A stretch of 13,919 bases of DNA from PALSA-1004 sp046715035 (GTDB taxonomy: Bacteria > Pseudomonadota > Gammaproteobacteria > Burkholderiales > SG8-41). Shown piece by piece: positions 1 through 7,680 of this stretch. Where the stretch lies: NCBI GenBank assembly GCA_046715035.1, contig JBKJZR010000026.1:1-13919 (forward strand), written 5' to 3'. Each line of letters starts with the position of its first letter. Position 1 is the first letter of the stretch. The notes below the pieces were generated by a model that was not told where the DNA came from, did no database searches, and was given only the letters and a program-made list of their open reading frames with translations. The position numbers and the translations under genes were made by a program.

Positions 1-989
1 CGCGCGACTTCCGTTTTGATAATGGCGGCGAACTCTGTGGGGGAATTGCCGACGGGCTCGGAGCCTTCGTGGGCGAGCAGGGCTTTCACTTCGGGCGTAT
101 TGACGGCTTTGACCGCTTCGGCGTTGAGCTTTGCGATGATGGGCTGCGGTGTCTTCGCCGGCGCGAGCAGGCCGATCCACGATGCATAATCGTAGCCGGG
201 CACGCCCGACTCCGCGATGGTCGGCACCTCGGGCGCTGCCGCAGAGCGCCGCGCGGTCGATACCGCGAGCGAGCGCAGCTTGCCCGCTTTGACGTGCGGC
301 AGCGCCGTCGAAATCGTCGCCAAAGTGACCTGGACCTCACCGCTTAGCAGCGCCGTTATCGAGGGCGCGCCGCCCTTGTACGGCACGTGCACCATCTCGA
401 TCCCCGTCATGTGCTTGAGCAGCTCCATCGACATATGGGTGCCGGTGGCCATCCCGCTCGACCCGAAATTGAGCTGCCCCGGTTTCGACTTGGCAAACGC
501 GATCAGCTCCCTGACCGATTTCACCGGCAGCGAAGGATGAACCACCAATATGTTGGGCAGGGAAGAAAGCAGCGTGATCGGCGCGAAATCCCGCACGGGG
601 TCGAACGGCAATTTCTGGTACAGGCTCGGGCTCATGGTGACCGAGGCCGCCACCGCCAGCAGCGTGTAGCCGTCCGGTGCCGCCTTGGACACCAGCTCGG
701 TGCCGATGACGCTGCCCGCGCCCGGACGGTTATCCACCACGATCGATTGGCCGAGCGCTTCAGCAAGTTTTTGCGCGAGCGGCCGCGCAACCAGATCGGT
801 CGAGCCGCCCGCGCTCTGCGGGACGATGATGCGTATCGGTTTGCTCGGATAGGCCTGGGCTGAGCCAGCCGTAATCGACTGGGCCGCCGCAACGCCTGCG
901 TAAATGAGCGATGCAGCGGCGGCGAGTCCACAGACCGCCGGCCATGCATTCACCGGAGCGAGCGACATGAGCTTCATGTATCGATACAT
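1..989 (-). CDS. Bug/TctC-family periplasmic substrate-binding protein (3' end cut by window edge)
   Basis: Periplasmic receptor of the Bug (tripartite tricarboxylate receptor, TctC) family, which captures small organic anions. Reading 989 downwards, a hydrophobic signal peptide (about residues 6-37, ending near VAAAQS) leads into YPSKPIRIIVP, then the ligand loop with AGGSTD (residues 60-65), VVDNRPGAGSVIGTE, HVPYKGGAP and the family's typical C-terminal VGNSPTEFAA. The frame is still open at base 1; the family usually ends within about ten further residues, so nearly all of the gene is present. ATG at 989 is preferred because a weak GGGAAA lies upstream; ATG at 977 is an alternative. It lies downstream of the catabolic cassette on the same strand but is separated by about 580 bases and a pseudogene, so it is probably its own unit. 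Family certain, ligand unknown. Confidence 0.93.
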   Translation of the reverse strand, partial: MYRYMKLMSLAPVNAWPAVCGLAAAASLIYAGVAAAQSITAGSAQAYPSKPIRIIVPQSAGGSTDLVARPLAQKLAEALGQSIVVDNRPGAGSVIGTELVSKAAPDGYTLLAVAASVTMSPSLYQKLPFDPVRDFAPITLLSSLPNILVVHPSLPVKSVRELIAFAKSKPGQLNFGSSGMATGTHMSMELLKHMTGIEMVHVPYKGGAPSITALLSGEVQVTLATISTALPHVKAGKLRSLAVSTARRSAAAPEVPTIAESGVPGYDYASWIGLLAPAKTPQPIIAKLNAEAVKAVNTPEVKALLAHEGSEPVGNSPTEFAAIIKTEVA

Positions 990-1007
990 GATGTTTCGGA
1001 TTTCCCG

Positions 1008-1023
1008 CCCGCGCAACCGCGGG
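1008..1023. repeat. Short GC-rich hairpin upstream of the Bug gene
   Basis: A perfect 6-bp stem CCCGCG/CGCGGG with a 4-base loop lies 19 bases before the ATG at 989. No T-tract follows it on either strand, so an intrinsic terminator is not supported. It could be a 5' leader hairpin of the Bug transcript or simply chance in GC-rich DNA. Confidence 0.3.
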
Positions 1024-1069
1024 CACAACCAAACCCGGCCCATTTTGCGAGCGGCACTGTCGGGTTTTT

Positions 1070-1529
1070 TTACACTTCGGCTTGAAAAATAGGCAGCCAG
1101 AGCTTCCGCCCCGTCGTCCTCCGCACCAAAGCAGCCCGAGCGCTGCGCCGATGAATGCGAGCGTTTCCGGTCCGGGAGTGCGTGTTGGTTCATGTTCCCG
1201 CATGGCAACGATGCTCGCCCACGAGGTTCCCGTCGTATCGTCCGACTCACTTCCTACGCCGATGCACCCCTTGATGTCGGGGAGCGCGGCAAATCCCAGT
1301 CTTGAACGATGAAGGTCCACGACTCGCCGGGCTCGAATATGAAATCACGGGCCATGCTCTCGGAAATCAGCGGCGTGTTGATTCCCGTCTTGTCGATCTT
1401 GAAGGCCTCCCCGTCTTTGATCTTGCCGTCCGCGTTTCCGACGAAGATGCCTGCATCGGCCACGAAAAACAGATCCGTCCACGAGAACGTCGTGAAATTC
1501 GTGATGGTGACGATGAAATCGCTCGCCAT
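1070..1529 (-). pseudogene. Decayed PEP-CTERM-type protein gene (frameshifted, no signal peptide)
   Basis: Remnant of an exported protein with a PEP-CTERM sorting tail. From ATG at 1529 one frame reads MASDFIVTITNFTTFSWTDL ... FEPGESWTFIVQDW, a beta-rich segment like the mature part of PEP-CTERM proteins. It then runs into a stop at 1254. The continuation sits in another minus frame: ALPDIKGCIGVGSE, then TPGPETLAFIGAALGLLWCG followed by GRR at about 1176-1111, which resembles a PEP-CTERM tail (proline-rich motif, hydrophobic helix, basic cluster). The frames must switch between about 1278 and 1310, where there is a G run. A further shift after the basic cluster would reach a stop at 1070. Only 44 bases separate the ATG from the preceding Bug stop and no signal peptide is encoded there, so the 5' end also looks lost. 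A sequencing or assembly error could explain the frameshift but not the missing signal. It is the only gene-like content found between 990 and 1573. Confidence 0.55.
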
Positions 1530-1573
1530 GCTCGGGCGGCGGCGGGATGGCTGTCGGACAGGCACGCACTGGT

Positions 1574-2554
1574 TCAGTCGATCCGCGCGCCCGATTGCTT
1601 CACGACTTTCGCCCATTTCACCAGTTCCGATCTGATGTAGTCGGCGAATTGCGGGCGCGTGTTGCCGACCGGGACGATGCCGTCGTCGGTCAGGCGCTGT
1701 CTGATATCGGCAGCCTGCATGATCCTGACCACCTGGGCGTTGAGGCTGTTGAGGATATCTTCCGGCGTTCCGGCCGGCGCGAGCAGGCCGTACCACTGAC
1801 TAGACTCGTAGCCGCGGAGTCCTGATTCGGCCACCGTAGGCAGTTCGGGCATTGCCGACAGGCGCGCTGTGCTCGTCACCGCGAGCGCGCGCAATCTTCC
1901 CGTCTTGACGTGCGGGCCGGCATTGATCGCCGGCAGAAACATGACCGGTGCTTCACCGCCGAGAACACCGATCATCGCGGGTCCCGAGCCGCGATACGGA
2001 ATGTGCACCATGCTGACCCCAGCCAAGGTATTGAAGAGTTCCCCGGCGAGGTGCGGCGTGCTGCCGCTCCCGGAACCGGCGAACCCCACCTGACCGGGCT
2101 TCGACTTGGCGAGCGCAATGAGATCTTTCACCGATTTCACCGGCAGCGAAGGATGCACCACGAGCACGTTGGGCCCCAGTGCCATCAGGCTGATGGGATC
2201 GAAATCCTTCACCGCATCGTAAGGGATCTTCGCGTAGAGACTGGGGTTGGTGACGAAGCCCGCGCCGGTGAACAGCAGCGTATGTCCGTCTTTCGCAGCC
2301 TTGGCGACCACCTCGGTGCCGATGTTGCCATTGGCGCCGCCGCGATTCTCGATGACAAACGACCTAGCGTAGTTCTCCGCGAGTTTTTGGGCAAGAATGC
2401 GCCCCGCGCTGTCCACGCCTCCGCCGGCGGGAAACGGCACGATCACGCGCACCGGGCCACTTGGATAACCAGGACTGGACGGGGGCGTCGTTTGCGCTTG
2501 CACGCTCGTGGCTGCCACTGTCATGCCTGCCAACAGCGCGGTCAGCGTTTTCAT
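1574..2554 (-). CDS. Bug/TctC-family periplasmic substrate-binding protein, last gene of the Mo-hydroxylase cassette
   Basis: 326-residue extracytoplasmic receptor that presumably delivers the substrate of the pathway encoded upstream. The signal peptide is MKTLTALLAGMTVAATSVQA with likely cleavage before Gln21. Then come YPSGPVRVIVPFPAGGGVD (first ligand loop, residues 30-48), FVIENRGGANGNIGTEVVAK, GFVTNPSLYAKIPYD, HIPYRGSGPAM (a variant of the usual YKGGAP loop), PELPTVAESG and a normal C-terminus. Length is typical. The ATG overlaps the stop of the amidohydrolase gene in an ATGA tetranucleotide (2554-2551), so translation is probably coupled. No TctA/TctB membrane partners are nearby, as is usual for orphan Bug receptors. 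Family certain; ligand inferred only from context. Confidence 0.95.
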   Translation of the reverse strand: MKTLTALLAGMTVAATSVQAQTTPPSSPGYPSGPVRVIVPFPAGGGVDSAGRILAQKLAENYARSFVIENRGGANGNIGTEVVAKAAKDGHTLLFTGAGFVTNPSLYAKIPYDAVKDFDPISLMALGPNVLVVHPSLPVKSVKDLIALAKSKPGQVGFAGSGSGSTPHLAGELFNTLAGVSMVHIPYRGSGPAMIGVLGGEAPVMFLPAINAGPHVKTGRLRALAVTSTARLSAMPELPTVAESGLRGYESSQWYGLLAPAGTPEDILNSLNAQVVRIMQAADIRQRLTDDGIVPVGNTRPQFADYIRSELVKWAKVVKQSGARID

Positions 2555-3609
2555 GTTCGCACCGCCTGCGCGAGCGACTCCAGGCGCAGCAACTGCGCGC
2601 CGGTGCTCCACAGGATTGCCTCGCGTTCGCCGGGTGCGAGCTTGGCGACGCGTCGTACGCTCGCCACCGGATCGGGGTCGCGCAACGGAAACGGATAATC
2701 GCTGCCGAGCGCGACGTGGCTCGAGCCCACCCGCCCGATCAGGTAGCCGAGTGCGGCGTCGTCGTGCAGGACGGTGTCGTAATAGAGATTCTGCGCATAG
2801 TGACCGAGATCGTTTTTGACGGTACCGCGTGCAAACGGCGGCGCCGCCACGCGTCCGCGGTCGATGCGGCCGAACTGATAGGGAACGCAGCCGCCGCCGT
2901 GCACCAACAGCACGCGCAGCTTCGGAAAGCGGTCGAAGACTCCCCCCAGCAGCAGCGCGGCGGCGGCAAACGTCGTTTCGCTCGGGTTGCCCACCAGGAT
3001 ATGCAGGAACAGCCGCCGGAGGCGCGGCGGCACGCTCAAGTCCGCCGGGTGGACGATGATGGCGACGTCGAGCGCCTGTGCCGCGCTCCAGAACGGATCG
3101 AGCGCCGGCGTGTCGAGACCTTCCTCCTCGACCCGCGCGCCGATCTGGACGGCGCGATGTCCCAGCGCCTGCACGGCGTAGCGCAGTTCCTGCGCTGCGA
3201 GCTCGGCGGACTGCAGCGGCACCATGGCCGCAGCGGCGAAGCGGTCCGGCCGGCCAGCCACGATCTGCGCGAGCGCTTCGTTCTGCACGCGCGCAAACCA
3301 CGCTGCGGCTTCCGGTTCGAGATGATATGCGGCGAGATCCATCCACCCGGAGACGAGTTGCACGTCGATGCCTGCGTCGTCCATCCACTTGAGGCGCGCT
3401 GCGTCGTCGATGAGCGTCGGCAGCAGCGGCATGCCCGTCACGCGTCCGCCGACCTCGAACCGCGTCACGCCGTCGTCGGCTTTTACAGTGCGGATCCCCC
3501 GCCTTGCCCCCTCGGCGTTCACCCGCTCGAGGACCGAGCGGCCGACGTGGTGGGCGTGGATGTCGAGGCAGCGCGGCCGATCCGCGCCGCCGCCCGTCGG
3601 CGACATCAT
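2551..3609 (-). CDS. ACMSD-like amidohydrolase-superfamily metal-dependent decarboxylase/hydrolase
   Basis: 352-residue protein of the amidohydrolase_2 group. Its layout follows aminocarboxymuconate-semialdehyde decarboxylase (ACMSD) from end to end: DIHAHH near the N-terminus (metal ligands H18, H20), VQIGARVEEEGLD, IIVHPAD (H187), LVGNPSETT and GGVFDRFPKLRVLLVHGGG (H237), FGRIDRG (R248) and LGSDYPFP (D304). R56 and R248 fall where ACMSD has its substrate-carboxylate arginines (alignment from memory). The family uses Zn2+ to decarboxylate ring-cleavage or aromatic acids in the cytoplasm. No 3-hydroxyanthranilate dioxygenase is nearby, so the true substrate may differ. The ATG at 3609 overlaps the hydrolase stop; a second ATG at 3606 has better spacing from GGGAGG. 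It could instead be a hydratase or a related decarboxylase such as a resorcylate type. Confidence 0.88.
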   Translation of the reverse strand: MMSPTGGGADRPRCLDIHAHHVGRSVLERVNAEGARRGIRTVKADDGVTRFEVGGRVTGMPLLPTLIDDAARLKWMDDAGIDVQLVSGWMDLAAYHLEPEAAAWFARVQNEALAQIVAGRPDRFAAAAMVPLQSAELAAQELRYAVQALGHRAVQIGARVEEEGLDTPALDPFWSAAQALDVAIIVHPADLSVPPRLRRLFLHILVGNPSETTFAAAALLLGGVFDRFPKLRVLLVHGGGCVPYQFGRIDRGRVAAPPFARGTVKNDLGHYAQNLYYDTVLHDDAALGYLIGRVGSSHVALGSDYPFPLRDPDPVASVRRVAKLAPGEREAILWSTGAQLLRLESLAQAVRT

Positions 3610-4430
3610 CGTGCCTCCCGCGCGTTGCGCGCGAGATCGAGAATCAGCGCTGCGACTTTTTCAGGCCGTTCGGCGGGAACCAGGTGTCGGCCGTCTGCGA
3701 TCACGGTGAGTGTCGAGTGCGGTATCGCTGCGTGCAGCGCCTGCGCCATGCTCACCGGTGTCGCATAGTCTTCGGCGCCGACGACGATGGCGACCGGCAT
3801 CATAAGGGCGCCAGACAGCGCGCGCAGGTCTGCATCGCCGAGCATCTCGCACGTCGCCCGATAGCAATGCACGTCGTTCGCGAGAAACACCTGCGTCAGC
3901 GCGTCCAGCACTTCGGGATGCCGGGTGCGAAATTCATCCCCAAACCAGCGCGTGGCCTGAAACCCGACGAGCGCCGTCATGCCCCTGGCAAGTGCAGTGT
4001 CTGCGCGCTCGCGCCATTGTTTGCACGCTTCGGGTCCGTACCATGCGGTGGTGTCGATCAGACAGAGCGCAGCGGCACGCCGCGGGTAGCGCGCAGCGAA
4101 CGCCTGCGCGACGCATCCGCCCATCGAGCAGCCGGCGACGGTCGCGCTGTCCCAGCGCACGTGGTCCAGCAGCTCGGCCAGGTCGCGCGCGAACAGATCG
4201 GGGGTATAGGTCATCACGACGCGTCCGGAACTGCCATGACCGCGGCAGTCGTACGTCAGCAGCTCGCTGCGTGCGTGAAGTTCGCTGACGACGCCGTCCC
4301 AGAATGTGCGGTCGAGCGCAAGCGAATGAACGAGGGCGATGCGCGGCGCGCCGGCGACGGCAGCGGTATGCAGCGTATAGCCGATGGCGCAGCCGTCCGA
4401 CGTCATGAACGTTCCATCAGTGCGTGGCAT
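3606..4430 (-). CDS. Alpha/beta-hydrolase fold protein (enol-lactonase/ring-opening hydrolase-like)
   Basis: 274-residue cytoplasmic serine hydrolase. Visible elements in order: oxyanion-region HSLALD (35-40), DCRGHGSSG (61-69), the nucleophile elbow GCSMGG with Ser102, GAEDYATP carrying the likely acid Asp221, and GRHLVPAERPE carrying the catalytic His249. Size and motif spacing resemble 3-oxoadipate enol-lactonases and related C-C or C-N bond hydrolases of aromatic pathways; the exact bond cut cannot be told. ATG at 4430 is chosen over an upstream in-frame ATG at 4478 because GGAAAG lies five bases before it and the hydrolase fold begins just after. It overlaps the end of the large hydroxylase subunit by 14 bases and its stop overlaps the next gene's ATG, so it sits inside a coupled operon. 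Confidence 0.92.
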   Translation of the reverse strand: MPRTDGTFMTSDGCAIGYTLHTAAVAGAPRIALVHSLALDRTFWDGVVSELHARSELLTYDCRGHGSSGRVVMTYTPDLFARDLAELLDHVRWDSATVAGCSMGGCVAQAFAARYPRRAAALCLIDTTAWYGPEACKQWRERADTALARGMTALVGFQATRWFGDEFRTRHPEVLDALTQVFLANDVHCYRATCEMLGDADLRALSGALMMPVAIVVGAEDYATPVSMAQALHAAIPHSTLTVIADGRHLVPAERPEKVAALILDLARNAREAR

Positions 4431-7400
4431 GAGCGCTTTCCCTGGAGTGCCGCGTGCCGATCGCGCGCTGCCACGCATTGATCAGAGCGCGCGCGGCGAA
4501 CTCCACCGCCATTTCACGCTTATACGCGGCACTGCCGCGCACGTCCGCTGTGGGTTGGGCGCGCATTCTGACCTCCTGGACCGATGTGCGCAGCATTTCC
4601 TCAGTCAGCTGCTGTCCTGTGCAGTGCTGCAAATCGAGGACGATCGGTTTCCAGCTCACTGATCCCACCACCATGCGCGCGGACGCGCAGTTGCCGTCGG
4701 CGTCGAGACGCACGAGCGCCGCCGTATTCACGGTTGGAATCTCGAGCACCTGGCGGGCCATGTATTTGAGGAAATTCGAGCCCGTGCGCGGCGGCAGCGC
4801 ATCGACCTCGACGCCGACGACCATCTCGCTCTTGCCGAGTCGCTGCTCGAACAGGTCGGGGAGCGGCGCAACGCGCCGTCCGCTGGGTCCGGCGACGACG
4901 ACCCGCGTTGCAAGCGCGAGCAGCGCCACCGGCAGATCGAAGCCGCCGATCAGCGGACCGATGCTGCCGCCGACCGTGATGCCGTAACGCACGCGTGTAT
5001 GTGCGATCGCGTCGAGCGCATCGGCGATCGCCGGCCAGCCGTTCATTACGCGTCGATCGTCGAACAGGGTTTGCAGCCGCACCGCGGCTCCCGCGTGCAA
5101 TGTGCCTTGCGCATCGACGCACAGCGTGTTGAGCTCGGGAATGCGTCCCACCGCGATCAGGCGTCGCGCCTGCGGGTATCCCGTGCGCTCGCGCCGGATC
5201 GCGTGCGACATGCCTCCCGAAACGATCGCCGCGTCTCCCACGGCGAGCGCTGCCACCACCTCGTCCACACTGCGTGCATGGATGAGTTCGGTTTTGGCGG
5301 GTCGCGCGCCGGACGGTCTGCCGGTGGCGAGCCGGTTCCACACCGCGCCTTTGGGCGGCTCTGGCGGCACGGCCGTCTCGTCCGCAAAAACGTCGGGATG
5401 CAATGCGCGATAAATTTTCTCGGCGGTAATCGGCAGCTCGGTGATGCGCACGCCGACCGCGTCTGCGATCGCGTTGGCGATCGCTGCGGGGATCGCATCG
5501 AGGCCGATCTCGCCGACCCCTTTCGCGCCATACGGGCCGGAAGGCTCGTAGGAGTCCGCAAAAGCCACGTGTAGCTTCGGCATCATGGCGGCTGACGGAA
5601 TCGGATAGTCTTTCAGATTGGGATCGGTCGGCGCGCCGTTGTGCCAGTCGAAATACTCGGTGACAGCGAGCCCGAGCCCCTGCGTGACGGCGCCCTGCAC
5701 CTGACCCTCCGCGGCGGCGGGATGGATGACTGTGCCGCAATCGACCGTGGTGGCGATTTCCAGAACGCGGACCCCGCCGGTGCCGGGGTCGACTTCGACT
5801 TCGACCGCCTGCGCCGCGAAGTTATAGGCCCCCGATTCATTGCCGAAGCGGCTGTGATCCGGAAACTCAGATGGGTTGTCGAAGTTGCCGATGCCAATGA
5901 TCGGTTGCCCGTCGGGTTGATAGATGTGCGCGCGCACCACGGCCGCGACCGACTTGAAATCGGTTTCGCGGCCGTGGCGCGGACCTATTTCGCCGTTGAT
6001 GACCGTCAGTTCTTCGGGCGAAAGCTTGAATTGTGCCGCAGCCGCCTCCAGCAACTGCTGCAAAGCGGCCGCTGCAGCACGCTTGACGGCATTGCCCGCT
6101 ACGTAGGTGAGGCGGCTCGCGAGCGCACCGAGCGCATAAGGGTGCACGTCGGTGTCAGGGCGGGTAATGTCGACGTGTTCGTAGGGGAGCCCGAGCTCTT
6201 CGGCGGCGATTTGTCGCAAAACTGTCAGCGTGCCTTGGCCGATCTCACCTTCGCCCGTGATAATCGTCGCGCGGCCATCGTCGTTGATGCGCACGATCGC
6301 GGAGCTGCCGTCCCAGTCGCCGAAGCTGCGCCTGCCGTTGACATGCACGCTGCAGCCCATACCCAGGCCGCGGTGCGGCGAGCGCTGCCGGCGTTTCTCC
6401 CGCCAGCCGATCATTTGCGCGGTCTTATCGATGCACTGCTGCAACTCGCAGCTCGTGATCTTGTGGTTGTGCGGCGAGACGTAGCCGGGTTGCGCCGCGT
6501 TCATGCGCAGCAAATCCAGGACGTCGATGCCCAGCCGCTCTGCGGCGAGATCCCAGCACTGCTCGACCGCCCAGTCCGCCGACGGATTGCCGAATCCACG
6601 GAACGCACCGGTGGGAACCAGATTGGTATAGACCAGGGTCGAATCGGCGCGCGCGCAGGGGTATCGATACAGCGCGTCATGACGGACGGTCGCAGCGCCC
6701 AGGATCGCCTGCGACTTCCCGGTGTATGCGCCGTTGTCCGCAGTCACCTTGATCTCTTTCGCAAGGACACGCCCCTGCCGACTGAAACCGAGGCGCACCC
6801 AGTAGCGGAATGGCATGCGCGGATGACTCGCCAGGAATTCTTCCTCGCGCGTATGAATGAGCTTGACGGGCCTGCCGGCGTGGCGCGCGAGCAGCGCCGC
6901 GATCACCGACGCGTTATCGTCGCCCGATTTCCCACCGAAGCCCCCGCCGACTTCGGTCTGGATGACGCGCACCTGGCTTTCCGGAACGCCGAGCGCGATC
7001 GCGTAACGGCCGCGCGCAAGAAATGGTGTCTGCGTGTTGCACCACATCGCGACGCGGCCGCCGGTCCAGTGCGCGACGCAGCCGATAGTTTCGAGCGCCG
7101 TATGCCATTGGCGCGTGGTTTCCCAGGTGCCCTCGACGATCACGTCGCTCGCCGCGAAGCCGGCGCCGACGTCGCCGCGCTCGAACGCGAAATGATGCGC
7201 GACGTTGCCTTGGGCATCGTCGTGCACAAGAGACGCGCCCGGGGCGAGCGCTTGATCCATCGACAGCACTGCCGGCAGGATTTCATATTCGACTTGGATC
7301 AGATCGACGGCGGCGCGTGCCGTTTCAGGATCGAGTGCGGCTACTGCAGCGACCTCGTCGCCCACGTAGCGCGCTTTCTCCAGCGCGAGCGGATAAAGGT

Positions 7401-7680
7401 CGGGACGAAAGCATCCCCACTTGCGCTGCGCCGTGTCAGCGCCAGTCAACACGGCTTTTACGCCGGGACAGGCCGCTGCCGCTGCGGTGTCGATGCCGAC
7501 GATGCGGGCGTGGGGATGCGGGCTGCGCAGGACGGCCGCGTGCAGCATGCCGGGGAAATGCAGGTCGGCCACGTATTGGGCAGCCCCGGTAGCCTTCGGA
7601 ATCGCATCGGTGCGCGGCACGTCCTTGCCGACGACGAGCAGTCCGCCCGTGGAATTCAGGCGCGGCTCACGCGGGTTCAC
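4417..7680 (-). CDS. Xanthine dehydrogenase-family molybdopterin subunit fused to C-terminal FAD-binding domain
   Basis: 1087-residue catalytic subunit of a molybdenum hydroxylase. Residues about 12-765 form the Moco domains, with GGGFGGK (245-251), GAFRGFG (358-364), GEGEIGQG (476-483) and GAKGVGEIG (718-726), whose Glu724 matches the catalytic glutamate of the family. A proline-rich linker (about 768-797) joins a complete CoxM-type FAD domain: IVSGGMSHAI (819-828), AVGRIPELN (843-851), TVGGSIG (902-908) and a CoxM-like C-terminal domain to about 1075. Standard enzymes carry FAD and Moco on separate chains or in FeS-FAD-Moco order, so this fusion is unusual. The AYxCSFR motif of form I CO dehydrogenase is absent. 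GTG at 7680 follows AGGAAA and overlaps the FeS stop as GTGA. Substrate unknown (N-heteroaromatic, aromatic or aldehyde). Confidence 0.93.
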   Translation of the reverse strand: MNPREPRLNSTGGLLVVGKDVPRTDAIPKATGAAQYVADLHFPGMLHAAVLRSPHPHARIVGIDTAAAAACPGVKAVLTGADTAQRKWGCFRPDLYPLALEKARYVGDEVAAVAALDPETARAAVDLIQVEYEILPAVLSMDQALAPGASLVHDDAQGNVAHHFAFERGDVGAGFAASDVIVEGTWETTRQWHTALETIGCVAHWTGGRVAMWCNTQTPFLARGRYAIALGVPESQVRVIQTEVGGGFGGKSGDDNASVIAALLARHAGRPVKLIHTREEEFLASHPRMPFRYWVRLGFSRQGRVLAKEIKVTADNGAYTGKSQAILGAATVRHDALYRYPCARADSTLVYTNLVPTGAFRGFGNPSADWAVEQCWDLAAERLGIDVLDLLRMNAAQPGYVSPHNHKITSCELQQCIDKTAQMIGWREKRRQRSPHRGLGMGCSVHVNGRRSFGDWDGSSAIVRINDDGRATIITGEGEIGQGTLTVLRQIAAEELGLPYEHVDITRPDTDVHPYALGALASRLTYVAGNAVKRAAAAALQQLLEAAAAQFKLSPEELTVINGEIGPRHGRETDFKSVAAVVRAHIYQPDGQPIIGIGNFDNPSEFPDHSRFGNESGAYNFAAQAVEVEVDPGTGGVRVLEIATTVDCGTVIHPAAAEGQVQGAVTQGLGLAVTEYFDWHNGAPTDPNLKDYPIPSAAMMPKLHVAFADSYEPSGPYGAKGVGEIGLDAIPAAIANAIADAVGVRITELPITAEKIYRALHPDVFADETAVPPEPPKGAVWNRLATGRPSGARPAKTELIHARSVDEVVAALAVGDAAIVSGGMSHAIRRERTGYPQARRLIAVGRIPELNTLCVDAQGTLHAGAAVRLQTLFDDRRVMNGWPAIADALDAIAHTRVRYGITVGGSIGPLIGGFDLPVALLALATRVVVAGPSGRRVAPLPDLFEQRLGKSEMVVGVEVDALPPRTGSNFLKYMARQVLEIPTVNTAALVRLDADGNCASARMVVGSVSWKPIVLDLQHCTGQQLTEEMLRTSVQEVRMRAQPTADVRGSAAYKREMAVEFAARALINAWQRAIGTRHSRESAHATH

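Noticed and set aside
1043..1072. T-rich run near 1064-1071 as a plus-strand intrinsic terminator
   Set aside because: The preceding bases form only a weak 4-bp stem and no plus-strand gene ends here.
2461..3768. Plus-strand open frame opposite the amidohydrolase
   Set aside because: No recognisable motif or ribosome binding site, and the opposite strand encodes an intact ACMSD-like protein.
4431..4478. Upstream ATG (4478) for the alpha/beta hydrolase
   Set aside because: The segment overlaps the end of the large subunit, adds no fold element and lacks the GGAAAG site found before ATG 4430.
4417..7680. Aerobic CO dehydrogenase large subunit (CoxL)
   Set aside because: The AYxCSFR active-site motif is absent; GAFRGFG as in xanthine dehydrogenase-type hydroxylases is present instead.
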